From NCBI GenBank assembly GCA_038200385.1, contig JBBPYA010000284.1, positions 1 through 9,342 of the forward strand: a DNA stretch of 9,342 bases, given 5' to 3'. The notes under the pieces were generated by a model. The model saw only the letters and a list, made by a program, of their open reading frames with translations, was not told the origin of the DNA and did not search any database. The position numbers were made by a program, and so were the translations under genes. Every line of letters begins with the position of its first letter. The stretch's first letter is position 1. This DNA is from JBBPYA01 sp038200385. GTDB lineage: Bacteria; Actinomycetota; Actinomycetes; Mycobacteriales; Geodermatophilaceae. Positions 1-7,520 of this stretch are shown one piece after another.

Positions 1-134
1 ACGACGGCTACGCCGACCTCGGCGGGGACTACTACACCCGCCGCAACCCCGACAAGACCAAACAACGCGCCCTGAACCAGCTCCGCCAACTCGGCTACAC
101 CGTCACCCTCCAGGCGCTCCCAGCCACCGGCTGA
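1..134 (+). CDS. transposase, C-terminal fragment (cut by window edge)
   Basis: The reading frame starting at base 3 is open from the window edge to TGA at 132-134 and gives the last 43 residues of a protein. The pattern is LGGDYYTRR, then a charged helix with KTKQRALNQLRQLG, then YTVTLQ just before the stop. From memory this resembles the extreme C-terminus of actinobacterial insertion-sequence transposases, most like IS110-type, but the catalytic domain lies outside the window, so the family is uncertain. The gene converges on the alpha/beta hydrolase, whose stop codon lies only 22 bp beyond the transposase stop. The right end of the element must therefore fall in or very near 135-160. No terminal inverted repeat or target duplication can be confirmed with only one end visible. 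Confidence 0.6.
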   Translation, partial: DGYADLGGDYYTRRNPDKTKQRALNQLRQLGYTVTLQALPATG

Positions 135-156
135 CACCGCCAGGTGGGGGCCATCT

Positions 157-1044
157 TCATGTCAGCGCGTGGAGCAGTCCGGCCACCTCGGCGATCGCGC
201 CGTGGCCGGCGTCGAAGGTCGCAGGCAGCCGCCAGAAGCCGTGGATCGAACCGAGCGAGCGGCGCGCCGTCACCGGTACCCCGGCCTCGGCCAAAGCCGC
301 GGCGTAGGCCTCGCCCTCGTCCCGCAGCGGATCGCACTCGGCGGTCAGGACGTACGCCGGCGGCAGTCCGGACAGCTCCGGTGCGCGCAGCGGCGAGACG
401 TCGGGGTGCGAGGGGTCGGGTGCTGCGTAGGAGGCGAAGTAGAACTGCATCGCGGCGGCGGTGAGCCCGTGACCGGTGCCGAACTCGGCGTACGACGGGG
501 TGTCCATCGCGGCGTCCATGACGGGATAGATCAAGAGCTGGCAGACATACGGTGGGCCGCCCTCGTCCCGGACGCGTCGCGCAGCTGCCGCGGCCAGGGT
601 GCCTCCCGCGCTGTCGCCGAGCACTGCCAGCCGGGCGCCGTCCACCGCGGTCTCGGTGCCGCCCCGCAACGCGGCGGTGACGGCCAGGACATCCTCGAGG
701 GCCGCCGGGTAGGCGTGCTCGGGGCTGCGCCGGTAGTCCACGGCTACGACCGCCCAGCCGGACAGCGCGGCGAGCAGCCGGCAGGTGACGTCGTGACTGT
801 CGAGATCGCCGAGCACCCAGCCGCCGCCGTGGACGAAGACGACGGCAGGCCGCCCCGGGGAGCCGTCGGCGTACAGGCGGGCCGGCACCCCGCCCAGCTG
901 CAGATCCCGGACGACGGGTAGCGGAACTGGAGGCCCGGCAAAATTGTCTGACTGCTCCAGGGTCAGAGCCCGCATGGACGCGATGTCGCCCGGCGGCTCG
1001 GGAAGGGCGGCCAGCCAGTCACGGGCCTGGGGGTGCAGGGGCAT
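157..1044 (-). CDS. alpha/beta hydrolase, HSL family (esterase/lipase)
   Basis: Predicted cytoplasmic serine esterase of 295 residues, a normal length for the hormone-sensitive-lipase (alpha/beta hydrolase fold-3) family. The oxyanion-hole motif HGGGW is at residues 72-76. The nucleophile is Ser145 in GDSAGG (143-148). The acid is Asp238 in AECDPLRDEG and the base is His268 in SIHGF, so the catalytic triad is complete. These enzymes hydrolyse short- to medium-chain esters; the natural substrate cannot be read from sequence. The start is ATG at 1044, 28 residues before the domain's first conserved strand; the frame stays open far upstream, but that part overlaps the DUF429 gene and has no family-like sequence. 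No clear Shine-Dalgarno is seen. It is divergent from the DUF429 gene across 69 bp and its 3' end abuts the transposase fragment. Confidence 0.9.
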   Translation of the reverse strand: MPLHPQARDWLAALPEPPGDIASMRALTLEQSDNFAGPPVPLPVVRDLQLGGVPARLYADGSPGRPAVVFVHGGGWVLGDLDSHDVTCRLLAALSGWAVVAVDYRRSPEHAYPAALEDVLAVTAALRGGTETAVDGARLAVLGDSAGGTLAAAAARRVRDEGGPPYVCQLLIYPVMDAAMDTPSYAEFGTGHGLTAAAMQFYFASYAAPDPSHPDVSPLRAPELSGLPPAYVLTAECDPLRDEGEAYAAALAEAGVPVTARRSLGSIHGFWRLPATFDAGHGAIAEVAGLLHALT

Positions 1045-1113
1045 GCCGGCATGGTGCCACTGCCGGGCGGCGCGAGCTCGGCGCGCGCTGGCGGCGCTGG
1101 GCAGACTGGGGCC

Positions 1114-1800
1114 ATGCGGGCAGTGCTCGGAGTGGACGGCTGGCCCGGTGGCTGGCTCGGTGCCCGGGTGCTCGGCGACGGGGTGCTCGGCGACGGGGTG
1201 CAGTGGCTGCTGCTTGCCGACGCGGCAGCCGTGCTCGCGGTCGACGTACCGGTCGTTGGCATCGACATCCCGGTCGGGTTGCCCGGCACCGGGCGCCGCA
1301 CCTGCGACCTCGCGGCCCGCGCGGTGCTGGGACCGGCGCGCAGCAGCGTGTTCCTCACGCCCGTCCGCGGCGTGCTCGCTGCCGCGACGTACCCCGAGGC
1401 CAACGCGCTCAGCAGGACGCTGACCGGACGGGGGCTGTCCAAGCAGACGTGGAACATCCTGGACCGGATCCGCGACGTGGACGATGCGCTCGGCGAACCG
1501 CCGGACCCGCGGCTGGTCGAGGTGCACCCGGAGGTGAGCTTCCGGACGTTGGATGCCCGGGTAGCGGCCGGCAAGAAGTCCGCGGCCGGTGCGGGGCAGC
1601 GCATCCGAGCCCTGTCGACGTGGATCGACGTCGCCGAAGCACTTGCCGCGCTGCCGCCCGGTCCCGGCCTGGACGACGCGTTGGATGCGCTGGTAGCCGC
1701 GTGGTCCGCTGCCCGCTGGGCGCGGGGTGTAGCCCGGGAACTGCCGACGGTTCGGTCCGAGCTCGATGCCCGCGGTAGGCCGATGCTGATTGCGGCCTGA
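1114..1800 (+). CDS. DUF429 family protein (putative RNase H-fold nuclease)
   Basis: Encodes 228 residues. The N-terminus GVDGWPGGW (6-14), the second strand GIDIPVGLP (49-57) with Asp51, the VEVHPEVSFR block (135-144) and the C-terminal helix with Asp187, Asp188 and Asp191 match the DUF429 family. That family is predicted to have an RNase H-like fold with acidic metal-binding residues; Asp8, Asp51, Glu137 and an Asp of the last helix are the likely site. No substrate is established, so a nuclease role is a family prediction. ATG at 1114 is chosen because the family signature starts at residue 5. An in-frame ATG at 1033 would add 27 non-conserved residues and overlap the divergent hydrolase. 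No Shine-Dalgarno is visible. CAGACT at 1102-1107, 6 nt before ATG, is a weak leaderless -10 candidate. Confidence 0.85.
   Translation: MRAVLGVDGWPGGWLGARVLGDGVLGDGVQWLLLADAAAVLAVDVPVVGIDIPVGLPGTGRRTCDLAARAVLGPARSSVFLTPVRGVLAAATYPEANALSRTLTGRGLSKQTWNILDRIRDVDDALGEPPDPRLVEVHPEVSFRTLDARVAAGKKSAAGAGQRIRALSTWIDVAEALAALPPGPGLDDALDALVAAWSAARWARGVARELPTVRSELDARGRPMLIAA
1168..1197 (+). repeat. 15-bp perfect tandem duplication inside the DUF429 gene
   Basis: The unit gtgctcggcgacggg occurs twice head to tail, at 1168-1182 and 1183-1197, followed by a further gtg. It encodes VLGDG twice (residues 19-28), in the loop after the first beta strand. The unit is in frame, so it lengthens the loop without disturbing the fold. 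It looks like a recent slippage duplication. Confidence 0.9.
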
Positions 1801-1805
1801 GCGCG

Positions 1806-1863
1806 GCGACTGCGGGAGCCGCAGTGTTCCCGTCCCCAGAGGGTGCAGGGTTCCCGCAGTCGC
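1806..1863. terminator. inverted repeat between convergent genes, likely bidirectional terminator
   Basis: The arm gcgactgcggga at 1806-1817 is the exact reverse complement of 1852-1863. C1819 and C1820 can also pair with G1850 and G1849. The stem is at least 12 bp around a loop of about 30 nt. It lies 5 bp after the DUF429 stop and 9 bp beyond the stop of the minus-strand Rv2466c-like gene, the usual place for a shared terminator. There is no T-tract, which is common in high-GC actinobacteria. A third copy of the core actgcggga lies at 1875-1883 within the 3' end of the neighbouring gene. Confidence 0.6.
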
Positions 1864-1872
1864 GCGAGCCGG

Positions 1873-2505
1873 CTACTGCGGGACGGTGTCCAGCTGCGGG
1901 CCCTCGGTGCGGGTCCGCTTGAGCTCGTGGAAGTACGGGTAGCTGGCGAGCAGCCGCGCACCGTCGAAGGCCTTGCCGGCATCCTCGCCGGTGGGTACCC
2001 GGCTGAGCACCGGGCCAAAGAAGGCCACGCCGTTGACGTGCAGCACCGGGGTGCCGACGTCGTCCCCGACGGGATCCATGCCCTCGTGGTGGCTCTTGGC
2101 CAGCTCGTCGTCGTACTTCGTGGAGTCCGCGACGTCGGCCAACTCCGCCGGCAGCCCGGCGTCGGCGAGGGCTCCCTCGATCATGTCGCGGTCGATGCCG
2201 CCCTCCTGGTTGTGGATCCGCAGGCCCATCGCCGTGTACAGCGCGCGGAGGTCGTCCTGGCCGCGCTCTTGGGCCACTGCCATCGCCACCCGCACCGGAC
2301 CCAGCGCCTTTTTCATCATCGCCTGATAGTCCTCGGGCAGGTCCCGGCCCTCGTTGAGCAGGGTGAGGGACATGACGTGGAACCGGAGATCGACGTCACG
2401 GACCTGCTCCACCTCAAGCATCCAGCGCGACGTCAGCCAGCACCAGGGGCAGGCCGGGTCGAACCAGAAGTCAACGGTCGTGCGGTCGATGTCGGTCGAT
2501 GTCAT
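1873..2505 (-). CDS. DsbA/FrnE-family thioredoxin-fold oxidoreductase, Rv2466c-like mycothiol-dependent nitroreductase
   Basis: Encodes 210 residues. The redox motif CPWC is at residues 19-22 within DFWFDPACPWCWLTSRW, the same position I recall in M. tuberculosis Rv2466c. Further matches are FHVMSL, LYTAMGLRIHNQ, KSHHEGMD, the cis-Pro loop region DVGTPVLHVNGVAFFGPVLS and the C-terminal ELKRTRTE. Rv2466c is a cytoplasmic mycothiol-dependent reductase that also activates nitro prodrugs. The same chemistry is inferred here by similarity. The start is ATG 2505, preceded by GAGGAG at 2516-2511 with a 5-nt spacer; the open frame continues upstream but that part overlaps the pepN leader and is not conserved. 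It is divergent from pepN, as in mycobacteria, and an SigR/SigH-like promoter candidate lies upstream. The stop (1873-1875) borders the inverted-repeat terminator. Confidence 0.93.
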   Translation of the reverse strand: MTSTDIDRTTVDFWFDPACPWCWLTSRWMLEVEQVRDVDLRFHVMSLTLLNEGRDLPEDYQAMMKKALGPVRVAMAVAQERGQDDLRALYTAMGLRIHNQEGGIDRDMIEGALADAGLPAELADVADSTKYDDELAKSHHEGMDPVGDDVGTPVLHVNGVAFFGPVLSRVPTGEDAGKAFDGARLLASYPYFHELKRTRTEGPQLDTVPQ

Positions 2506-2546
2506 GGACTCTCCTCGAAGTGGGCGAACCGTTCCCTCTTTCGGAC

Positions 2547-2573
2547 AGCGCACCCAGCGGTGGATGCATTCCC
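2547..2573 (-). promoter_or_regulatory. candidate SigR/SigH-type (thiol-stress ECF sigma) promoter for the Rv2466c-like gene
   Basis: Reading the minus strand, GGGAAT is at 2573-2568, then 18 nt, then GCT at 2549-2547. The SigR/SigH consensus is GGAAT, 18-19 nt, GTT, so the -35 element is perfect and the -10 element has one mismatch. A start near 2540 would give a leader of about 35 nt carrying the good Shine-Dalgarno of the gene. Rv2466c is known to be SigH-dependent in M. tuberculosis, which makes this match more believable. The mismatch in -10 keeps confidence low. Confidence 0.4.
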
Positions 2574-2598
2574 GGTCGGGTGCCGCTCCCGACCGTGG
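2571..2598. promoter_or_regulatory. inverted repeat in the Rv2466c-like/pepN divergent spacer (dyad 1)
   Basis: Arms 2573-2580 and 2588-2595 pair perfectly over 8 bp around the 7-nt loop tgccgct. C2571-C2572 add two pairs with G2597-G2598 if T2596 is bulged. The left arm overlaps the candidate -35 box of the Rv2466c-like gene, so it could be an operator or, on the plus strand, a structured pepN leader. Function is not known. Confidence 0.45.
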
Positions 2599-2601
2599 GA
2601 G

Positions 2602-2627
2602 ACTCGGGCCACCGCCGAAACCCGAGT
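2602..2627. promoter_or_regulatory. inverted repeat upstream of pepN (dyad 2)
   Basis: The arms actcggg (2602-2608) and cccgagt (2621-2627) pair perfectly over 7 bp around a 12-nt loop. It resembles dyad 1: both have TCGGG in the left arm and CCCGA in the right arm, and their centres are about 30 bp apart, close to three helical turns. It could be a paired operator or a leader hairpin. Chance pairing in GC-rich DNA is also possible. Confidence 0.4.
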
Positions 2628-2634
2628 ACGCGAC

Positions 2635-2640
2635 GAGAGG
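2635..2640 (+). promoter_or_regulatory. ribosome binding site of pepN
   Basis: GAGAGG at 2635-2640 lies 11 nt before GTG 2652. An in-frame GTG at 2640 overlaps this element and is too close to use it. This and the mycobacterial-like N-terminus AVPNLTR favour 2652 as the start. Confidence 0.5.
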
Positions 2641-2651
2641 TGCACAGCGCT

Positions 2652-5198
<2,547 letters not shown>

Positions 5199-5247
5199 GA
5201 CTCAGCGGTCCAGCGCGTCGGAGGCCTGCCCCTCGGCGATGATCTTT

Positions 5248-5277
5248 GGGATCCGCCGGTCAGGACCGGCAGATCCC
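5248..5277. terminator. hairpin after pepN, intrinsic terminator candidate
   Basis: Arm gggatc (5248-5253) pairs with gatccc (5272-5277). After one C-A mismatch, gccggt (5255-5260) pairs with accggc (5265-5270), closing the tetraloop cagg. A further 5-bp pairing (tgatc 5240-5244 with gatca 5281-5285) can enclose it. It sits 49 bp after the pepN stop and 66 bp beyond the stop of the convergent DUF5130 gene, so it can serve both. No U-tract follows on either strand. Confidence 0.65.
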
Positions 5278-5312
5278 CATGATCACGGCATTCGGGGGGC
5301 GACCCGCGGACG

Positions 5313-5360
5313 GCGGGTGGTGGCGGTCAGCGGGTGGTGGCGGTCAGCGGGCGGTGGCGG
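5313..5360. repeat. 17-bp tandem repeat (2.8 copies) spanning the DUF5130 stop codon
   Basis: The unit gcgggtggtggcggtca lies at 5313-5329 and 5330-5346. A third, partial copy at 5347-5360 has one T-to-C change. On the minus strand each full unit begins with TGA: copy two (5346-5330) supplies the actual stop codon of the DUF5130 gene and the partial third copy encodes its last residues. The unit length is not a multiple of three. Replication slippage is the likely origin. Confidence 0.85.
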
Positions 5361-5748
5361 CGGGGTGACCGGCCTGGTCGGCCAGCATCCGCAGGCCGTT
5401 GACGATCCCGCCGACGAGGTCGCCGCCGGCGAAGGCGGCCGTCATGGACAGCGCCGACAGCGCGCAGGCCCGGTCCGGCAGCCGCGTGACCGTCATCTCA
5501 CCGGTCACGATCTCCAGCCGCCGCTGCCCGGGCGAGACCGCGACCAGCACGCTGTCCACCGCGGTCACGCCGAGGCCGGTGTGCAGGTCGACCGCAGTCC
5601 GGCGGGCGTCCGCGCCGAGTTCGCCGACGTACACACTGAACTGCACGCCGGTCTCCCGGCTGGACAGGGTCAGCGCTTCGTCGAGGCGGGCCAGCTGCTT
5701 GGCAGTGAAGGGGCCCGCCGCGGCCTGCGCTCTCTCACCAAGTACCAC
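5344..5748 (-). CDS. DUF5130 (TPM-like) domain protein, Rv2468c-like
   Basis: Encodes 134 residues with no signal peptide or membrane segment. The sequence matches what I recall of the actinobacterial DUF5130 family: GPFTAKQLARLDEAL near the start, SRETGVQFSVYVGELG in the middle, VLVAVSPGQRRLEIVTG, and the conserved end FAGGDLVGGIVNGLRMLADQ (107-126). The family is related to TPM domains, but I know of no proven activity, so no function is assigned. GTG 5748 is preferred because GGGGAGG at 5760-5754 lies 5 nt upstream. The frame remains open further upstream but would only encode low-complexity Pro/Arg sequence antisense-free of family features. The first 14 bp overlap the end of the membrane-protein gene, implying translational coupling. 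It converges on pepN, as I recall for Rv2467 and Rv2468c. Confidence 0.85.
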   Translation of the reverse strand: MVLGERAQAAAGPFTAKQLARLDEALTLSSRETGVQFSVYVGELGADARRTAVDLHTGLGVTAVDSVLVAVSPGQRRLEIVTGEMTVTRLPDRACALSALSMTAAFAGGDLVGGIVNGLRMLADQAGHPAATAR

Positions 5749-5989
5749 TGGCTCCTCCCCTCGTCCGGGGGGCACCTGGGGCACGCGGAGACCCACCGGT
5801 GAGCGCGGGCCGGCTCGGGCCGGCCTCGATGGGGCGCGGCAGGTACCAGACCGGTTCGTACGTCCAGGGCCGGCCGGGGCGGTAGCGCGGGGGTCGGCCG
5901 CCGCCACGGCCGAGCACCAGGACCGCCAACACGCCGATGACGAGGACGGGGATCCCGCCGTACACCAGCGCCGTCTCCACGATGCTCAT
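5735..5989 (-). CDS. small single-pass membrane protein, function unknown
   Basis: Encodes 84 residues. Residues 7-27 (ALVYGGIPVLVIGVLAVLVLG) form one hydrophobic membrane segment. A basic, Pro/Arg/Tyr-rich stretch follows, containing RPPRYRPGRPWTYEPVWYLP (32-51). Basic residues after the segment suggest an outside-N, inside-C orientation. I recall similar short proteins with an RYRPGxPWxYEPVW motif in actinobacteria but no function for them. ATG 5989 follows gaggg (6001-5997) with a 7-nt spacer; a longer version beginning further upstream would add a polar, non-conserved N-terminus. The last 30 or so residues are low-complexity and may be less constrained because they overlap the DUF5130 ribosome site. 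The overlap with the DUF5130 gene makes the two an operon and suggests a shared role, perhaps at the membrane. Confidence 0.75.
   Translation of the reverse strand: MSIVETALVYGGIPVLVIGVLAVLVLGRGGGRPPRYRPGRPWTYEPVWYLPRPIEAGPSRPALTGGSPRAPGAPRTRGGASGTW
5754..5760 (-). promoter_or_regulatory. ribosome binding site deciding the DUF5130 start
   Basis: GGGGAGG on the minus strand at 5760-5754 is followed by agcca and GTG (5748-5746). It is one of the best Shine-Dalgarno elements in the window and lies inside the coding sequence of the preceding membrane-protein gene. Confidence 0.75.
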
Positions 5990-6019
5990 CGCGGCGCCCT
6001 CGACGGCGTCGCGGTTCTG

Positions 6020-6036
6020 GCTCGCTTCACGCGAGC
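6020..6036. promoter_or_regulatory. hairpin between the amidase and membrane-protein genes
   Basis: gctcgc (6020-6025) and gcgagc (6031-6036) pair perfectly around ttcac. On the minus strand it lies 29-45 nt after the amidase stop and 31 nt before the membrane-protein ATG. It could be a short terminator for the amidase or a leader hairpin. TACCGT (minus, 6042-6037) just upstream fits a TAnnnT -10 element, which favours a separate promoter for the small operon. No matching -35 was found. Confidence 0.35.
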
Positions 6037-6064
6037 ACGGTAGCGAATCAGTGCCGTCCGCCAC

Positions 6065-7483
6065 TCACCACATGGTCGGACGCCGCCCGATCCACGGCTG
6101 GGCGGCTTCGAGTTGCGCCGAGAGCGCGATCAGGGTCGCCTCGTCGGTGGGCCGGCCGACCAGCATCATCCCCAGCGGCAGGCCGTCGTCGGACCACTGC
6201 ACCGGGATGCTGATCGCCGGCTGTCCGGTCATGTTGTACAGCGCGGTGTACGCCGAGAACTGCTTCTGCCGCTCGAAGTCGGGCGCCCCCTCGCCGTCCT
6301 CGAGGAACCAGCCGACCGGCCGGGGCGGCAGCGTGCACACCGGGGCGAGCAGTACGTCGTACTCCGCCGTCGAGGCGATCACGTCGCGGCTGTGCTGCGA
6401 CAGCGTCCCCAGCGCCACCGCGCTCTGCTGCGCGGTGGCAGCCAGCCCCTTGTCGCGCAGCCACCGGGTCAGCGGCAGCAACTCGCCGATCCGCTCCGGC
6501 GGGACCGGCAGGGTCGTCGCCGACATGCTCCAGACCACCTCGAAGTGCGGGATCAGGTCGGCGGTCAGCGGCGCCGCGATGTCCTCCACGTCGTGCCCGA
6601 GGGATGCCAGCAGCGTGCTGGTGTCCTCCCAGGCCCGGCGGACCGCCGGATCGACGACCGCGCCCGGCACCACCGGGTCGACGTACCGCCCGATCCGCAG
6701 CCGGTCGGGATCCCGCCCGGCGTGGTCCAGGAAGCTCTCGCCGACGGGCAACGGGGGCGCCCAGGTCGGGTCTCCGGGCATCGGACCGGCCATCGCGTCC
6801 AGCATCGCGGCGGCGTCGCGGACCGTCCGGGCCAGCGGGCCGAGGACCCCGAGACCGGCGAAGTCGAAACCCAGCGGCCCTCCGCTCACCCGGCCGCGGG
6901 AGGTCTTGATGCCGACCAGGCCGCATACGCTGGCCGGGCTGCGGATCGAGCCGCCCCCGTCCGAGCCCTGCGCGAACGGGACCAGGCCCGCGGCGACCGC
7001 GGCACCGGCACCGCCGCTGGAGCCGGCCGCCAGCCGGCTGAGGTCCCACGGGGTACGCGCCGGTGGGGCGATCGTCGGTTCGGTGTAGCAGGGGAAGCCG
7101 AACTCCGGCGTGTTCGTCTTGCCCAGGTTGATCGTTCCGGCCTCGCGCAGCCGGGTGACGACGAAGTCGTCCATCTCGGGCACGTTGTCGACCATGACGG
7201 CCGAGCCGAACGTCGTGCGCAGCCCGGCGGTCATGTTGAGGTCCTTGATCGCGGTGGGTACGCCGTGCAGCGGCGGCAGCCGGGCGCCGTCGACGACGGC
7301 CTGCGCCGCGGATCGGGCCTGCTCCCGGGCGCGGTCCGCGGCCACCGTGATGAAGGCACCGACGCTGTCGCCGTGCTGCTCGATGCGGGTCAGGTAGTGC
7401 TCGACGAGTTCCACCGGGCTCAGCTCGCCGGCCCGGATCGCCGCGGCCTGCTCGAGTGCACTCAGGTCATGCGGCGCGCTCAC
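6065..7483 (-). CDS. amidase (amidase signature family)
   Basis: Encodes 472 residues, normal for the amidase signature (AS) family. These cytoplasmic serine hydrolases cleave amides to a carboxylate plus ammonia or an amine. The Ser-cisSer-Lys triad is visible: Lys80 in HGVPTAIKDLN, cis-Ser155 in AAGSSGGAG, and nucleophile Ser179 in GSDGGGSIRSPAS. The 24-residue gap between the serines is that of known AS enzymes. The C-terminal block NMTGQPAISIPV and LPLGMMLVGRP are also typical. A GatA role is unlikely because gatC and gatB are absent and the sequence reads like a stand-alone amidase. The substrate is unknown. The start is GTG 7483, without a clear Shine-Dalgarno; a possible five-codon upstream ORF overlaps it. 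It is divergent from kynureninase across 37 bp, which hints at, but does not prove, an aromatic amide substrate. Confidence 0.93.
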   Translation of the reverse strand: MSAPHDLSALEQAAAIRAGELSPVELVEHYLTRIEQHGDSVGAFITVAADRAREQARSAAQAVVDGARLPPLHGVPTAIKDLNMTAGLRTTFGSAVMVDNVPEMDDFVVTRLREAGTINLGKTNTPEFGFPCYTEPTIAPPARTPWDLSRLAAGSSGGAGAAVAAGLVPFAQGSDGGGSIRSPASVCGLVGIKTSRGRVSGGPLGFDFAGLGVLGPLARTVRDAAAMLDAMAGPMPGDPTWAPPLPVGESFLDHAGRDPDRLRIGRYVDPVVPGAVVDPAVRRAWEDTSTLLASLGHDVEDIAAPLTADLIPHFEVVWSMSATTLPVPPERIGELLPLTRWLRDKGLAATAQQSAVALGTLSQHSRDVIASTAEYDVLLAPVCTLPPRPVGWFLEDGEGAPDFERQKQFSAYTALYNMTGQPAISIPVQWSDDGLPLGMMLVGRPTDEATLIALSAQLEAAQPWIGRRPTMW

Positions 7484-7497
7484 CGCTGAACACCCAT
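7480..7497 (-). CDS. possible five-codon leaderless upstream ORF of the amidase
   Basis: On the minus strand ATG at 7497-7495 opens a frame encoding MGVQR and stops at TGA 7482-7480. That TGA overlaps the amidase GTG as GTGA. A TAGCCT -10 candidate (7510-7505) ends 7 nt before the A of the ATG, which is the spacing expected if transcription starts on it. If so, ribosomes could load on the leaderless ATG and re-initiate at the amidase, which lacks its own Shine-Dalgarno. This rests on spacing alone. Confidence 0.3.
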   Translation of the reverse strand: MGVQR

Positions 7498-7503
7498 GGC
7501 CCG

Positions 7504-7515
7504 GAGGCTAGCCTC
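7504..7515. promoter_or_regulatory. perfect 12-bp palindrome forming overlapping divergent -10 elements
   Basis: gaggctagcctc at 7504-7515 is its own reverse complement. Its centre gives TAGCCT on the plus strand (7509-7514), 6 nt before the kynureninase GTG, and TAGCCT on the minus strand (7510-7505), 7 nt before the ATG at 7497. Both fit the actinobacterial leaderless pattern TAnnnT about 7 nt before the start. The two -10 hexamers overlap, so the promoters should exclude each other. A symmetric regulator could also bind here. Confidence 0.5.
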
Positions 7516-7520
7516 AGCCG

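Noticed and set aside
1045..1527. N-terminal extension of the alpha/beta hydrolase by 161 codons.
   Set aside because: The extension lies opposite the DUF429 gene, has no hydrolase-like sequence, and the family normally starts close to the ATG at 1044.
2499..2651. Longer pepN N-terminus from ATG 2499.
   Set aside because: It would run through the Rv2466c-like start and both spacer dyads. The family N-terminus aligns from GTG 2652.
5313..5360. CRISPR-like short repeats.
   Set aside because: The units are contiguous with no spacers, and only 2.8 copies exist, so this is a simple tandem repeat.
5239..5802. Plus-strand open frame crossing the pepN terminator and the DUF5130 gene.
   Set aside because: It begins inside the hairpin region, is Gly/Arg-rich through the tandem repeat and runs antisense to a better supported gene.
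6065..7483. Assignment of the amidase as GatA of the Glu-tRNA amidotransferase.
   Set aside because: No gatB or gatC lies nearby, and the surrounding motifs and context fit a stand-alone amidase.
6113..7489. Open frame of about 458 codons on the plus strand, opposite the amidase.
   Set aside because: The amidase has a complete catalytic triad on the minus strand. The plus-strand product is Arg/Gly-rich with no motif.
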